Of a stretch of DNA of 64,000 nucleotides, positions 1-7,005 are shown piece by piece. A model generated the notes under the pieces. That model was not told the DNA's origin. It was given only the letters and a program-made list of their open reading frames with translations, and ran no database searches. A program made the translations under genes and the position numbers. The stretch's first letter is position 1, and each line of letters opens with the position of its first letter. The stretch is from the NCBI GenBank assembly GCA_964588495.1, contig CAZPPS010000006.1, forward strand, positions 1 to 64,000. Reading direction: 5' to 3'. The stretch is from CAVPKN01 sp964588495 (GTDB lineage: Bacteria; Chlamydiota; Chlamydiia; Chlamydiales; JAAKFR01).

Positions 1-132
1 GTCTTTCAGGCATACCCCGAATCCTATGCAACCCGCCCAATTTTAGCAAAAAAAACCTTCAATTTCTTGAAAAACTTCAAAAAAAAGATTTCCTTAAACT
101 TCCTTTGCTCTTAATATTTCTTTAATCTTTTC
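1..132. other. Left edge, non-coding or end of an unseen gene
   Basis: AT-rich stretch before the first gene. Plus frame 1 is open from base 1 to a TAA at 112-114, so it could be the last 37 codons of a gene entering from the left. The peptide has no recognisable features and becomes Lys/Asn/Phe-rich, as expected for random AT-rich DNA. No clear Shine-Dalgarno sequence precedes the ATG at 133. Confidence 0.3.
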
Positions 133-1260
133 ATGTTTGGGAATCCTATGTTAAATGCTGCTATATACTGTGTTCAGACAATCACGAATCCACTTTATTA
201 CACTTTTTATGGTTATCATTTGCCGCTACAGAAAGAAAATCTCGACCATGTGATGACTCTCGCTGAAGCAGAACTGGTCAAGTACACGTTTTATGAAGGG
301 GAGAAGAAATTTACCCTTCTAGAATGTAGCGTGCTTTCCAGCTCGAAAGAGCATCTGATCCGTTTATTTGAGATTGGCAAAAGGCGGGACATTGTCTTTA
401 ACAATTCTCCCGATAGGGATGGCACCATTCTCCATTTCTATCTTGAAAATCTAGAGAAAATTTCAGATATAAGAGGCGAGCTCCTTCAGACATTGATCAA
501 GAATACGAATAATATCCTGGCCCAAAACAAATCTGAATCGACGCCCTTGAAATTGGCTCTTCAGAAAATGGTAAGCATCACTAACTTGCATGTACAAGAA
601 CGTTATTTGGATGCCGTTATTATATTGAGTGACAAAGATCGGAGTGATCTAAAAAACATTGCCGATCTGAGCGGTATTAGAATCTTTCAAAAAGAACTGC
701 TTGATCAAATGGCAGCAGATTGGTCATCCAAGCTTCATCCACAGAAAATTTATTTCCACAATAAGCATACCTATCTGGATGTGATCATCAAGTGTACAAA
801 TCTCATGCACAAGCTTTTTCCAAATGACGACTGCTTTTTACGGTTTAAAGATTTTTCAAAATGTGTGAGCAGCTTCTTCCGTCAGTTATTTGAAAGAATG
901 ACAGAAGATGAGTTAAAGGCATTTTTGGTAGGTATGTTTGCGCAATTTGAGCTTCAATCTAACAATAGTTCAATTGAAGAAAAAATAGTCTATTGCGAAG
1001 CATTCAAATATGCCGACGCTGGTAAAGCTTTTATTTATTATGTCCGAAGATTTTACGATTCACTAGAAAGAAATATGAAATCGGGGTTTTTCAATCTCAA
1101 ACAAGCAGAGGAAATAGTTTTAAATTTGTTTGAGAATATTGAAAAATGTTTAACTCGAGAACAGTCGGGTTGGCTTCTTTCTGCTATCAGGCACTCTCAT
1201 TTCGAAAAGAGAGACGTATTGATTGACAAGCTGACCGCCTGGAAAGTGATCCATAGTTAA
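133..1260 (+). CDS. Hypothetical protein, possibly with degenerate ankyrin-like repeats
   Basis: A 375-residue protein I do not recognise. It has no signal peptide or clear membrane segment and is probably mainly helical and soluble. Around residues 95-140 the pattern (G-T-I-L-H-F, then T-P-L-K-L-A-L) is reminiscent of ankyrin repeats, in which T-x-L-H and T-P-L-x-x-A are typical, but the repeats are too degraded to assign. The start at 133 lacks a Shine-Dalgarno sequence; the in-frame ATG at 148 is an alternative. The stop codon overlaps the first arm of a 17-18 bp inverted repeat, and the next gene is convergent. In chlamydiae such orphan proteins are often lineage-specific and host-interacting, but that is inference only. 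Confidence 0.75.
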   Translation: MFGNPMLNAAIYCVQTITNPLYYTFYGYHLPLQKENLDHVMTLAEAELVKYTFYEGEKKFTLLECSVLSSSKEHLIRLFEIGKRRDIVFNNSPDRDGTILHFYLENLEKISDIRGELLQTLIKNTNNILAQNKSESTPLKLALQKMVSITNLHVQERYLDAVIILSDKDRSDLKNIADLSGIRIFQKELLDQMAADWSSKLHPQKIYFHNKHTYLDVIIKCTNLMHKLFPNDDCFLRFKDFSKCVSSFFRQLFERMTEDELKAFLVGMFAQFELQSNNSSIEEKIVYCEAFKYADAGKAFIYYVRRFYDSLERNMKSGFFNLKQAEEIVLNLFENIEKCLTREQSGWLLSAIRHSHFEKRDVLIDKLTAWKVIHS

Positions 1261-1424
1261 CCTGAGTTTTGGGTTTTATTCCCTCGTCCTCAGGGACTTT
1301 TCTGGCCCCTCTTGCGCTTTTTTGCTCGAAAATAGCGTCTTCGACTATGATCTTCGCAAAAAATCGCAAGATTGGCTCAGAAAACTCCGCTGATTACGAG
1401 GAAAACAACCCAAAACTCAGGTTA
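1258..1424. repeat. MITE-like imperfect palindrome with 18-bp terminal inverted repeats
   Basis: The ends are perfect inverted repeats: AACCTGAGTTTTGGGTT (with one more outer T) at 1258-1275 and its complement at 1407-1424. The interior is also an imperfect palindrome: CCTCGT, TTTTCTG and TCTTGCG recur in inverted order on both sides. The element fills the gap between two convergent genes exactly. Single copies of the terminus occur at 43322-43338 (exact), 25183-25199 (one mismatch) and, truncated, near 56799-56809. This suggests a dispersed non-autonomous element or a shared bidirectional terminator. Confidence 0.75.
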
Positions 1425-1425
1425 G

Positions 1426-2139
1426 TTAAAACCCTTTTAAAAAACGGTGTAAGGATGGATAAGCGGCCGAATTATCCATATATTCCTGTTTTGAGACAGA
1501 TGCGATAATCGAGCCTTTGTTCATCAGAAAAAGTTGCCCTTCAAGATGTTCTAATAGGCTCAAATCATGGGTGGTTAGGAGAATGATCCGCTTTTCTTGG
1601 GCAAGCTCCACAATAAATTTTGCGATTTGCGCAGTCAGGCGTGGATCCAGGGCTGAAGTGGGCTCATCCAGGCATATAATTTTTGGGTCTAAAGCCAATG
1701 TTCGGGCAAGAGCTAAACGCTGTTTTTGCCCGCCAGAGAGCTTACAAACCATTGTTGAGGATTGATCTTGTAGTTCATAACGGTTAAGAGAGGCATCTGC
1801 GATTGCTTCAGCTTCCATTTTAGGGACATTTTTACATTTGGTGAGAGCGAGGACAATGTTATCTTTAGTTCTTAAATGTTCAAACAAGTGGAAGTGCTGA
1901 AAGACCATGCCTATAGTATGCGAGCGATTGACATTTCTTAAGCTTAAAGAGGAGCCGTCCAGCGTAAATGAGCCGCTATCATAAGTTTCTAAATTATTTA
2001 ATATACGTAGCAGTGTCGATTTGCCAACGCCCGATTCTCCTAGAAAAATGCCAATTTGGCCATGACCGATCTCAAAATTGAGATCTTTCAAGATTTCTTT
2101 GCCACGGACCTTTTTAGAGAGATTTTTGACCTTAAACAT
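1426..2139 (-). CDS. glnQ: Polar amino-acid (probably arginine) ABC transporter ATPase, GlnQ/ArtP type
   Basis: Cytoplasmic ATPase of 237 residues that powers uptake of a polar amino acid. Walker A G-E-S-G-V-G-K-S-T is at residues 34-42, the Q-loop Gln at 81, the signature L-S-G-G-Q at 134-138, Walker B I-C-L-D-E-P at 155-160 and the switch His at 191. Length and motifs fit the GlnQ/ArtP/HisP family. It is the last gene of an operon argR-artJ-permease-ATPase and overlaps the permease by 8 bp. The neighbouring ArtJ and ArgR suggest arginine as substrate; that is inference from context. In C. pneumoniae argR is, as I recall, likewise linked to glnP and glnQ. Confidence 0.92.
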   Translation of the reverse strand: MFKVKNLSKKVRGKEILKDLNFEIGHGQIGIFLGESGVGKSTLLRILNNLETYDSGSFTLDGSSLSLRNVNRSHTIGMVFQHFHLFEHLRTKDNIVLALTKCKNVPKMEAEAIADASLNRYELQDQSSTMVCKLSGGQKQRLALARTLALDPKIICLDEPTSALDPRLTAQIAKFIVELAQEKRIILLTTHDLSLLEHLEGQLFLMNKGSIIASVSKQEYMDNSAAYPSLHRFLKGF

Positions 2140-2788
2140 ATTGTTTTTTCAACCGGCATTCGTATTTTTTGATGCAAAAAGAAAGGGTCGCAGTCAGAAG
2201 CAAATAAATGACTGAGATCGCTAAAAGAATGGAAAAAGCGTCATAAGTTCTGCTGCGGATAATAGAGGCCTCTTTTGAGAGCTCCATAACGCCGATAATA
2301 GAGGCTAAGCTGGAATCTTTAACCAGTGTGATGAGCTCATTTCCAAGAGCGGGTATGACCATGCGAAATGCCTGGGGCAAGACAATAAAACGCAGTGTCT
2401 TAATTTTGGTAAAACCAAGCGTGTGAGCGGCCTCCAGCTGTCCTACAGGGACGCCGTTGATTCCGGTCAGAACGATTTGGCTGATGTAGGCCGCGCTATT
2501 TAATCCAATGGCAATACTTGCTGCCCAAAATGGGGCAATCATAATTCCAAACTGCGGGAGCACGTAATAGAAAAACAATATTTGCACAAGCATCGGCGTG
2601 CCGCGGAAAAATGTCACATAGATGCCAATCACTGCAGAAAGGGGACGTGATTGGAACGTTGTTGCTACCCCTAAAATAGAGCCCAAGCTTAAACCAATTG
2701 AGGCTGCCACAAGTGTTAGGGCAACTGAAATATAAGCTCCATGAAGAAGGCTAGGAAGGGAATTCCAAATGAGAGATAGGTCGATCAT
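2132..2788 (-). CDS. glnP: Polar amino-acid ABC transporter permease, HisM/GlnP type
   Basis: Inner-membrane permease of about 218 residues with the strongly hydrophobic segments typical of the His/Glu/Arg permease family. The cytoplasmic EAA loop that contacts the ATPase is visible (E-A-A-H-T-L-G-F...L-P-Q-A-F). The ATG at 2788 overlaps the artJ stop codon as ATGA, a translational-coupling arrangement, so I prefer it to the in-frame ATG at 2800, which would add four residues. It overlaps the downstream ATPase gene by 8 bp. One permease gene is present, so the transporter is presumably a homodimeric permease with a homodimeric ATPase. The substrate is inferred to be arginine. Confidence 0.9.
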   Translation of the reverse strand: MIDLSLIWNSLPSLLHGAYISVALTLVAASIGLSLGSILGVATTFQSRPLSAVIGIYVTFFRGTPMLVQILFFYYVLPQFGIMIAPFWAASIAIGLNSAAYISQIVLTGINGVPVGQLEAAHTLGFTKIKTLRFIVLPQAFRMVIPALGNELITLVKDSSLASIIGVMELSKEASIIRSRTYDAFSILLAISVIYLLLTATLSFCIKKYECRLKKQYV

Positions 2789-3507
2789 GTGAACTTCCAT
2801 TTCTTTTTGAGCTTGGCAAGGGTGCCGTCACTTTCCATGGCATCGAGTGCTTGTTGAATCTCTTTCAACAATGGAGCCCGATTTTTCGGAACAACAAGGG
2901 CACAAGTTTCTCCAGTACCTTCGATGCCAATTGTATGAAATTTGGCCTCTGGCTGTTTTTCAAAAAAGGCATCCACAGTACTTTTAGCGGTAATAAAAGC
3001 AGCGGCTCTTCTACTTTTCACGGCCAAAAAAGCGTCAGCTTGCGTGGGGAGACGTATGAGCTTGATCCCTTTTTTAGACGACATGAAAAGATCTGCTGTG
3101 AACCCTTCCACGACCACGACTGTTTGATTTGTAAGATCCTCGATGGAGCGAACATTCTTGTCAGAGGTGAATATGACAAGTGGATCTTCAGATAAATAGG
3201 GTTTCGTAAACAAAACACGCTTTGCACGCTCTTCTGTGTAGCTCATCCCGGCTGCTACAAAATCGACATTGTTTAAAAGAATGTCAGGAATTAAGGCGTC
3301 GAAGGGCATATTTTTAAAATGAATATCTTTTGTAAGCCTTCTGCCAACCTCATTTGCGATATCAATATCAAAACCCACAATTTCCCCACTCTCAATGTAG
3401 GTAAAAGGGGGAAATTCTGCATTTGTTCCCACAATAAGTGTATTAGAAGAAAAAGCCTGTGACGAGATGAAAAAAACGGTCATTAAGAGGGTTATTTTTT
3501 TAAACAT
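2785..3507 (-). CDS. artJ: Periplasmic amino-acid-binding protein, ArtJ-like
   Basis: Extracytoplasmic solute-binding protein of family 3, about 240 residues, which captures the amino acid and delivers it to the permease. The N-terminus is a signal peptide (M-F-K-K-I-T-L-L-M-T-V-F-F, then a cleavage region near S-Q-A-F-S). The mature start L-I-V-G-T-N-A-E-F-P-P-F and the G-F-D-I-D-I motif are typical. I place the start at 3507 because an AAGGAGG sequence lies just upstream, within the last argR codons; a longer frame to 3606 has no such support. Only one base separates argR and artJ, so they should be cotranscribed. ArtJ of C. trachomatis is known to bind arginine. Confidence 0.93.
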   Translation of the reverse strand: MFKKITLLMTVFFISSQAFSSNTLIVGTNAEFPPFTYIESGEIVGFDIDIANEVGRRLTKDIHFKNMPFDALIPDILLNNVDFVAAGMSYTEERAKRVLFTKPYLSEDPLVIFTSDKNVRSIEDLTNQTVVVVEGFTADLFMSSKKGIKLIRLPTQADAFLAVKSRRAAAFITAKSTVDAFFEKQPEAKFHTIGIEGTGETCALVVPKNRAPLLKEIQQALDAMESDGTLAKLKKKWKFT

Positions 3508-3508
3508 T

Positions 3509-3970
3509 TCAACCCTCCTTTTTAAAATGAAATTTTTCACAAATGGCTTTGTAGGATTTGTGGATTTGCTTAATCGATTTTGGGACAGCAAAAACGATAT
3601 TTTCACCCGCCAGGCACCCTAAAATTTCCAAATCCTCATGTTGATCTAAACAATCACCCACAAATGAGGCTAAACCTGGTTGTGTTTTGATGACGATCAT
3701 CGCTTCATTGTGGCTGACATCGATCAAAGCCAATTTTAAGATTTCAGCGGACACGTCAATGCCGGGCAATTCATACAATAGCTCTCCGTTGACCAGCTTT
3801 TTGACGATCCCCAATTTCCTGAGATCCCGCGAAACAACGGCTTGATTGGTCTCAATGCCATGATGCTCGAAAAGAAGATCCACAAGCTGTGTTTGATCTG
3901 AGATAGCCCTTGCTTTGACCAGGCCCTTGATGGCTTCCTGTCTTGTTTCTGGAGTGTTTGTAGCGCTCAT
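3509..3970 (-). CDS. argR: Arginine repressor ArgR
   Basis: Transcription factor of 153 residues, the usual ArgR length. The N-terminal winged helix-turn-helix carries Q-A-V-V-S-R-D-L at residues 43-50, which matches the family's DNA-recognition motif. The C-terminal hexamerisation and arginine-binding domain has Q-P-G-L-A-S-F-V-G-D-C-L-D at 97-109. The usual G-D-D-T arginine-contact motif is G-E-N-I here (122-125), so the co-repressor Asp pair is altered. It is the first gene of the arginine uptake operon, with a perfect ARG box over its own promoter, so autoregulation and control of uptake are likely. This fits a bacterium that scavenges host arginine and uses ArgR to govern import. Confidence 0.93.
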   Translation of the reverse strand: MSATNTPETRQEAIKGLVKARAISDQTQLVDLLFEHHGIETNQAVVSRDLRKLGIVKKLVNGELLYELPGIDVSAEILKLALIDVSHNEAMIVIKTQPGLASFVGDCLDQHEDLEILGCLAGENIVFAVPKSIKQIHKSYKAICEKFHFKKEG

Positions 3971-3983
3971 TTTTTAACCATGA

Positions 3984-4019
3984 TGAATATTTATGCGTAT
4001 AAATGTGAATATTAATTCA
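3984..4019 (-). promoter_or_regulatory. Tandem ARG boxes (ArgR operator)
   Basis: TGAATATTAATTCA at 4006-4019 is a perfect match to the palindromic ARG-box core TGAATwwwwATTCA. A second, half-conserved box (TGAATATTTATGCG) starts at 3984, 22 bp away, close to the roughly 21-bp (two helical turns) spacing of paired ARG boxes. The perfect box covers the -10 element and the second box covers the early transcribed region, so ArgR binding should block initiation. Confidence 0.8.
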
Positions 4020-4037
4020 TGCGACGAATAAAGTCAA
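4009..4037 (-). promoter_or_regulatory. Sigma-70/66-type promoter of the argR operon
   Basis: Reading leftward on the minus strand: TTGACT at 4037-4032, a 17-bp spacer, and TAATAT at 4014-4009. This is a near-consensus housekeeping promoter. Transcription would begin around 4002, about 30 bases before the argR ATG. The -10 hexamer lies inside the ARG box. Confidence 0.75.
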
Positions 4038-4078
4038 GCGTGGAGAATGATTATGCGTATGCATTGTGGAAGGAACAT

Positions 4079-4165
4079 GATAGGGCAGGATATGCTTGAT
4101 ATGCATGATAAAAAAGAAATTATTTTTTTGTTTTTATCATGCATATCAAGCATATCCCGCCTATC
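4079..4165. repeat. Long near-perfect hairpin upstream of argR
   Basis: A perfect 27-bp inverted repeat (4088-4114 and 4131-4157) with a 16-base AT-rich loop; the pairing continues imperfectly out to 4079 and 4165. The arm itself contains repeated ATATGC and GATAT units. It is not a canonical terminator, since no T-run follows either arm. It lies about 50 bp upstream of the -35 of argR and about 180 bp downstream of tRNA-Lys. From 4166 to 4341 I see no gene or convincing signal. Confidence 0.8.
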
Positions 4166-4341
4166 GTGCGCTGACTGAGTTTTGGATGGAAATGTTCATC
4201 GCAATATCGATTTTATAGCGACTCAGCGTCAGTTTTATATTTTGCTTTAGATGAGGCCGCATATTGCTCGCTACGAAGATCATAACGTGCCATATGCTTG
4301 GAGGTCAAGGCTGGTGGATTTATCTAGGACGGAAAAAGAAA

Positions 4342-4417
4342 TTGGGTCTTGATGGACTCGAACCATCGACCCCCTCATTAAAAGTGAGGTGCTCTAACCA
4401 ACTGAGCTAAAGACCCA
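4342..4417 (-). tRNA. tRNA-Lys (anticodon TTT)
   Basis: A 76-base cloverleaf. The 7-bp acceptor stem is TGGGTCT paired with AGACCCA, with discriminator base A. The D arm contains AGCTCAGTTGG, the anticodon stem CCTCA/TGAGG closes the loop CTTTTAA, and the T arm contains GGTTCGAGTCC. The loop gives anticodon TTT. CCA is not encoded. It lies downstream of tRNA-Glu on the same strand and is probably cotranscribed with it. Confidence 0.97.
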
Positions 4418-4439
4418 ATATTTAGACCTATTGTGCCTG

Positions 4440-4464
4440 AAGCAGAAGTTTATTGCTTCTGCTT
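4440..4464 (-). other. Small hairpin between the two tRNAs
   Basis: AGCAGAAG at 4441-4448 pairs with CTTCTGCT at 4456-4463, with a 7-base loop. It may be a processing signal or weak terminator between tRNA-Glu and tRNA-Lys. There is no T-run after it on the minus strand. Confidence 0.4.
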
Positions 4465-4488
4465 TCTTGTGGCAACCAAGATCTATGT

Positions 4489-4563
4489 TGACCCCAAGGG
4501 GATTCGAACCCCTGTTATCGGAATGAAAATCCGGTGTCCTAGACCGGGCTAGACGATGGGGCC
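4489..4563 (-). tRNA. tRNA-Glu (anticodon TTC)
   Basis: A 75-base cloverleaf. The acceptor stem is GGCCCCA paired with TGGGGTC (one G-T wobble). The anticodon loop TTTTCAT gives TTC. The T arm contains GGTTCGAATCC. The first anticodon-stem pair is a C-A mismatch, but the overall match to bacterial tRNA-Glu is clear. It lies 58 bases downstream of frr on the same strand. Confidence 0.96.
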
Positions 4564-4621
4564 ATAAGAGATAACTCTTAAGTGCTGAAATAGTACTCCT
4601 GGTGCCTATTTAAAAACAACG

Positions 4622-5176
4622 TCAAATTGTCAGGATCTCTTTTTCTTTATCATCTGCCAGTTTATCAGCTAAATTGCAAAAATTATCTGTAAGATCCTGG
4701 ATTCTTTTTTCAGTTTTTTTCATGACATCTTCAGGGACATCGCCGTCATTTTTTTGCTTTCTGATAGCTTCATTGCCGTCTCTGCGTACATTGCGGATGC
4801 CTACTTTTGCCTCTTCAGCCTTCTTTTTGGCCTGTTTGGCCATGTCTTGGCGCACTTTTTGGTCCATTTCAGGTACTTTTATGCGCACAACATTGCCGTC
4901 GACCATGGGCTGGAGATTGAGATTGGCAGCCTCGATGCCTTTTGCGATGGCATGGACATTTTTGTTGTCGTAGGGCGTAATTAGAAGCTGTCTAGGTTCA
5001 GGAACTGCAATTGAGGCAAGATCTTGAAGGCGCATGCGCGATCCATAGACCTCTACAAATACTGCTTCCAGAATAGCAGGATTTGCACGTCCTGTGCGCA
5101 GTCCTTTCAGTTCATGTTTCAAATGATCAATCACTGCGTTCATTTTCTTTTCGGTTTCTTTCACAACATCGGCCAT
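4622..5176 (-). CDS. frr: Ribosome recycling factor
   Basis: Cytoplasmic factor of 184 residues that, with EF-G, splits post-termination ribosomes. The family hallmarks are present: L-R-T-G-R-A-N-P near residue 26, P-E-P-R-Q-L-L-I near 60, and the C-terminal helix N-V-R-R-D-G-N-E...K-K. Length is normal. The ATG at 5176 is preceded by AAGGGA at a suitable distance. It ends the rpsB-tsf-pyrH-frr cluster, but a 270-bp spacer with an inverted repeat separates it from pyrH, so it may also have its own promoter. Confidence 0.97.
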   Translation of the reverse strand: MADVVKETEKKMNAVIDHLKHELKGLRTGRANPAILEAVFVEVYGSRMRLQDLASIAVPEPRQLLITPYDNKNVHAIAKGIEAANLNLQPMVDGNVVRIKVPEMDQKVRQDMAKQAKKKAEEAKVGIRNVRRDGNEAIRKQKNDGDVPEDVMKKTEKRIQDLTDNFCNLADKLADDKEKEILTI

Positions 5177-5316
5177 AAATTATCCCTTACGTGACTTTTT
5201 TTACTTTGAGAGAATACAGGAAGAGCGTTCGAAGGTCAAAGGCATCCTTTCTTAAAAAATTATTTCTTTGTGATGGTTTATCGTCCCTTAGGAATTTTTG
5301 TATAAAATTTCGTGGA

Positions 5317-5441
5317 AATTCAACACAAAGACACAAAAATGCAAAGGGATATAAAAAATTCACCTTACGCAAGCTGAGTAAAAAAATGAGGCGCCCTAAT
5401 TTTTTATTTTTCTTCGTGTCTTTGTGTCTTCGTGTTGAATT
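5317..5441. repeat. Periodic-arm palindrome (CAAAGACA type) between pyrH and frr
   Basis: Arms of 21 bp at 5317-5337 and 5421-5441 match with one mismatch. They begin AATTCAACAC and continue as 8-9 bp periodic CAAAGACA units; further imperfect units extend inward. This is the same module as the middle arms at 37191-37233 and 37371-37406 and the arm at 57957-57996. It fills most of the 5177-5447 gap, and I see no gene there. Confidence 0.8.
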
Positions 5442-5447
5442 AAATGA

Positions 5448-6164
5448 TTAGTTTTTGGAGACGAGGGTGCCGACAGGGTTGTCTGAGAGAGCTTTTGTCA
5501 AAGGACCCTCAAAGAAATTGAAAACGCGGATGGGCACATTCGCTTGCATACACATCGTGACAGCAGAAAGATCGAGAATGCCTAATCTTTTTTCTAAGGC
5601 TTCCTGGAAGGTAATTTTGTCGTATTTTTTGGCGCCGGGCTCTTTTCGGGGATCTTTATCATAGATGCCGTCCACGCGGGTTGTGGCCTTTAAGAAGATA
5701 TCTGCGCCAATTTCGCAAGCTCGCAGAGCTGCACATGTGTCCGTTGTAAAGTAGGGGTGGCCGGTACCTCCAACAAAAAGAACAATCCGTCCTTTTTTGA
5801 GATGGCACATCGCATTTTGCCACTGATATTTTTCAGCAACCGATTCGCAGTTTAAAGCACTCATCATTCTCACATCACAACCTGCTTTGGTGAGTGTCTG
5901 AGATAAGACGATGCCGTTCATGAGAGTTGCGAGCATACCGATTTGATCGGCAGGAGTGCGCTCCATTCCCCAAGAAGAACCCTGTTGGATGCCGCGGAAA
6001 ATGTTTCCGCCCCCGATCACAATGCCAAGTTCGACACCGGAAGAATAGAGCTCAAGGATTTTACTGGAAGCTTTTGAGGCAGCTTCCTGGGAGACTCCGA
6101 AAGGGAGATCTCCCATAAGCGCTTCACCAGAGAGCTTAAGAAGGACGCGTCGGTAATTACTCAC
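5448..6164 (-). CDS. pyrH: Uridylate kinase
   Basis: UMP kinase of 238 residues, which converts UMP to UDP with ATP in the cytoplasm; it belongs to the amino-acid kinase superfamily. It starts Y-R-R-V-L-L-K-L-S-G-E-A-L. G-I-V-I-G-G-G-N-I-F-R-G is near residue 50, and D-Q-I-G-M-L-A-T, the G-G-T-G-H-P-Y-F-T-T-D-T loop and K-A-T-T-R-V-D-G-I-Y-D-K-D-P follow. Length is typical. Its start overlaps the end of tsf by 8 bp, which argues for coupling. As an obligate intracellular bacterium probably imports nucleotides, this kinase is a key salvage step (inference). Confidence 0.97.
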   Translation of the reverse strand: MSNYRRVLLKLSGEALMGDLPFGVSQEAASKASSKILELYSSGVELGIVIGGGNIFRGIQQGSSWGMERTPADQIGMLATLMNGIVLSQTLTKAGCDVRMMSALNCESVAEKYQWQNAMCHLKKGRIVLFVGGTGHPYFTTDTCAALRACEIGADIFLKATTRVDGIYDKDPRKEPGAKKYDKITFQEALEKRLGILDLSAVTMCMQANVPIRVFNFFEGPLTKALSDNPVGTLVSKN

Positions 6165-7005
6165 CGACTTTCCATCTTAAAAAGTAGCTCACCTTCAAAG
6201 ATTTGCCAATTTCTTTACCACGTTTTGCCACAAGTTCTGCAATTGTGATGTCGGGATCTTTGACAAAATGTTGATTGATTAAGCAGACTTGATCGAAGTA
6301 GGCTTTTAACTTGCCTTCAAGGATCTTTTCAATGATGTTTGCCGGCTTACCTTTAATTTGGGCGCTGGCAATTTCTTTTTCGTGAGCAATCACGCGCTCA
6401 GGAACTTCATCCTGAGAAAGATATTCGGGCGCTTCTGCCGCCACATGCATCGCGATATCTTTTGCCAGATCCTCTTCCTTATCAGAGCCGCTGATTTCTA
6501 CAACAGTCACCAGCTTGCCGCCGCCATGCGTGTAGACAGCAAGCGACGTATCTGGTTTTTTTGTAAAAAGCTCTAAGCGTTTCACCTGAATGTTTTCGCC
6601 TAAGCTCTGAATAATCGACGCACGGAATTCATCAACTGTGTGAGCTGGATCTTTTGAGAATTTTTGCTGGAGCAAATCCGCGACATTTGCAGGTTGACTG
6701 CTGCAAACTTCGTCTGCCAGATCGTGCGCAAACTTTTGGAATTTCTCATTTTTGACGACAAAATCTGTTTCGGCATTGATTTCAATAAGAGCAAGCCGGC
6801 CTTCTTTTTCTGCCGTTTTAATGACTCCTTCTTTAGTTTCACGCCCCTCTTTTTTCACAGCAGAGGCCATGCCCGCTTTGCGTAAGTTTTCGATAGCAAG
6901 CTCAATATCACCATTAGCTTCATCGAGGGCTTCTTTACATTTGCCCATTCCGATTCCCGTGCGGTCCCGGAGCTCTTTTACCATTTGAGGTGTCACTTGT
7001 GCCAT
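6157..7005 (-). CDS. tsf: Translation elongation factor Ts
   Basis: Guanine-nucleotide exchange factor for EF-Tu, 282 residues, about the usual length. The N-terminal UBA-like region has V-K-E-L-R-D-R-T-G-I-G-M-G-K-C-K-E-A-L, a signature of the family, and the core carries the contact motif E-T-D-F-V near residue 80. The start ATG at 7005 shares its first base with the rpsB stop codon and is preceded by GGAGAAAG, so translation is coupled. The standard bacterial order rpsB-tsf-pyrH-frr is kept. Confidence 0.97.
   Translation of the reverse strand: MAQVTPQMVKELRDRTGIGMGKCKEALDEANGDIELAIENLRKAGMASAVKKEGRETKEGVIKTAEKEGRLALIEINAETDFVVKNEKFQKFAHDLADEVCSSQPANVADLLQQKFSKDPAHTVDEFRASIIQSLGENIQVKRLELFTKKPDTSLAVYTHGGGKLVTVVEISGSDKEEDLAKDIAMHVAAEAPEYLSQDEVPERVIAHEKEIASAQIKGKPANIIEKILEGKLKAYFDQVCLINQHFVKDPDITIAELVAKRGKEIGKSLKVSYFLRWKVGE

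Noticed and set aside
1..114. Open frame entering from the left edge
   Set aside because: Only 37 codons, becomes low-complexity Lys/Asn/Phe, and no family trait; cannot be told from chance.
4166..4200. Another copy of the 17-bp repeat (CTGAGTTTTGGA)
   Set aside because: Only about 10 bases match and the second half differs; likely chance.
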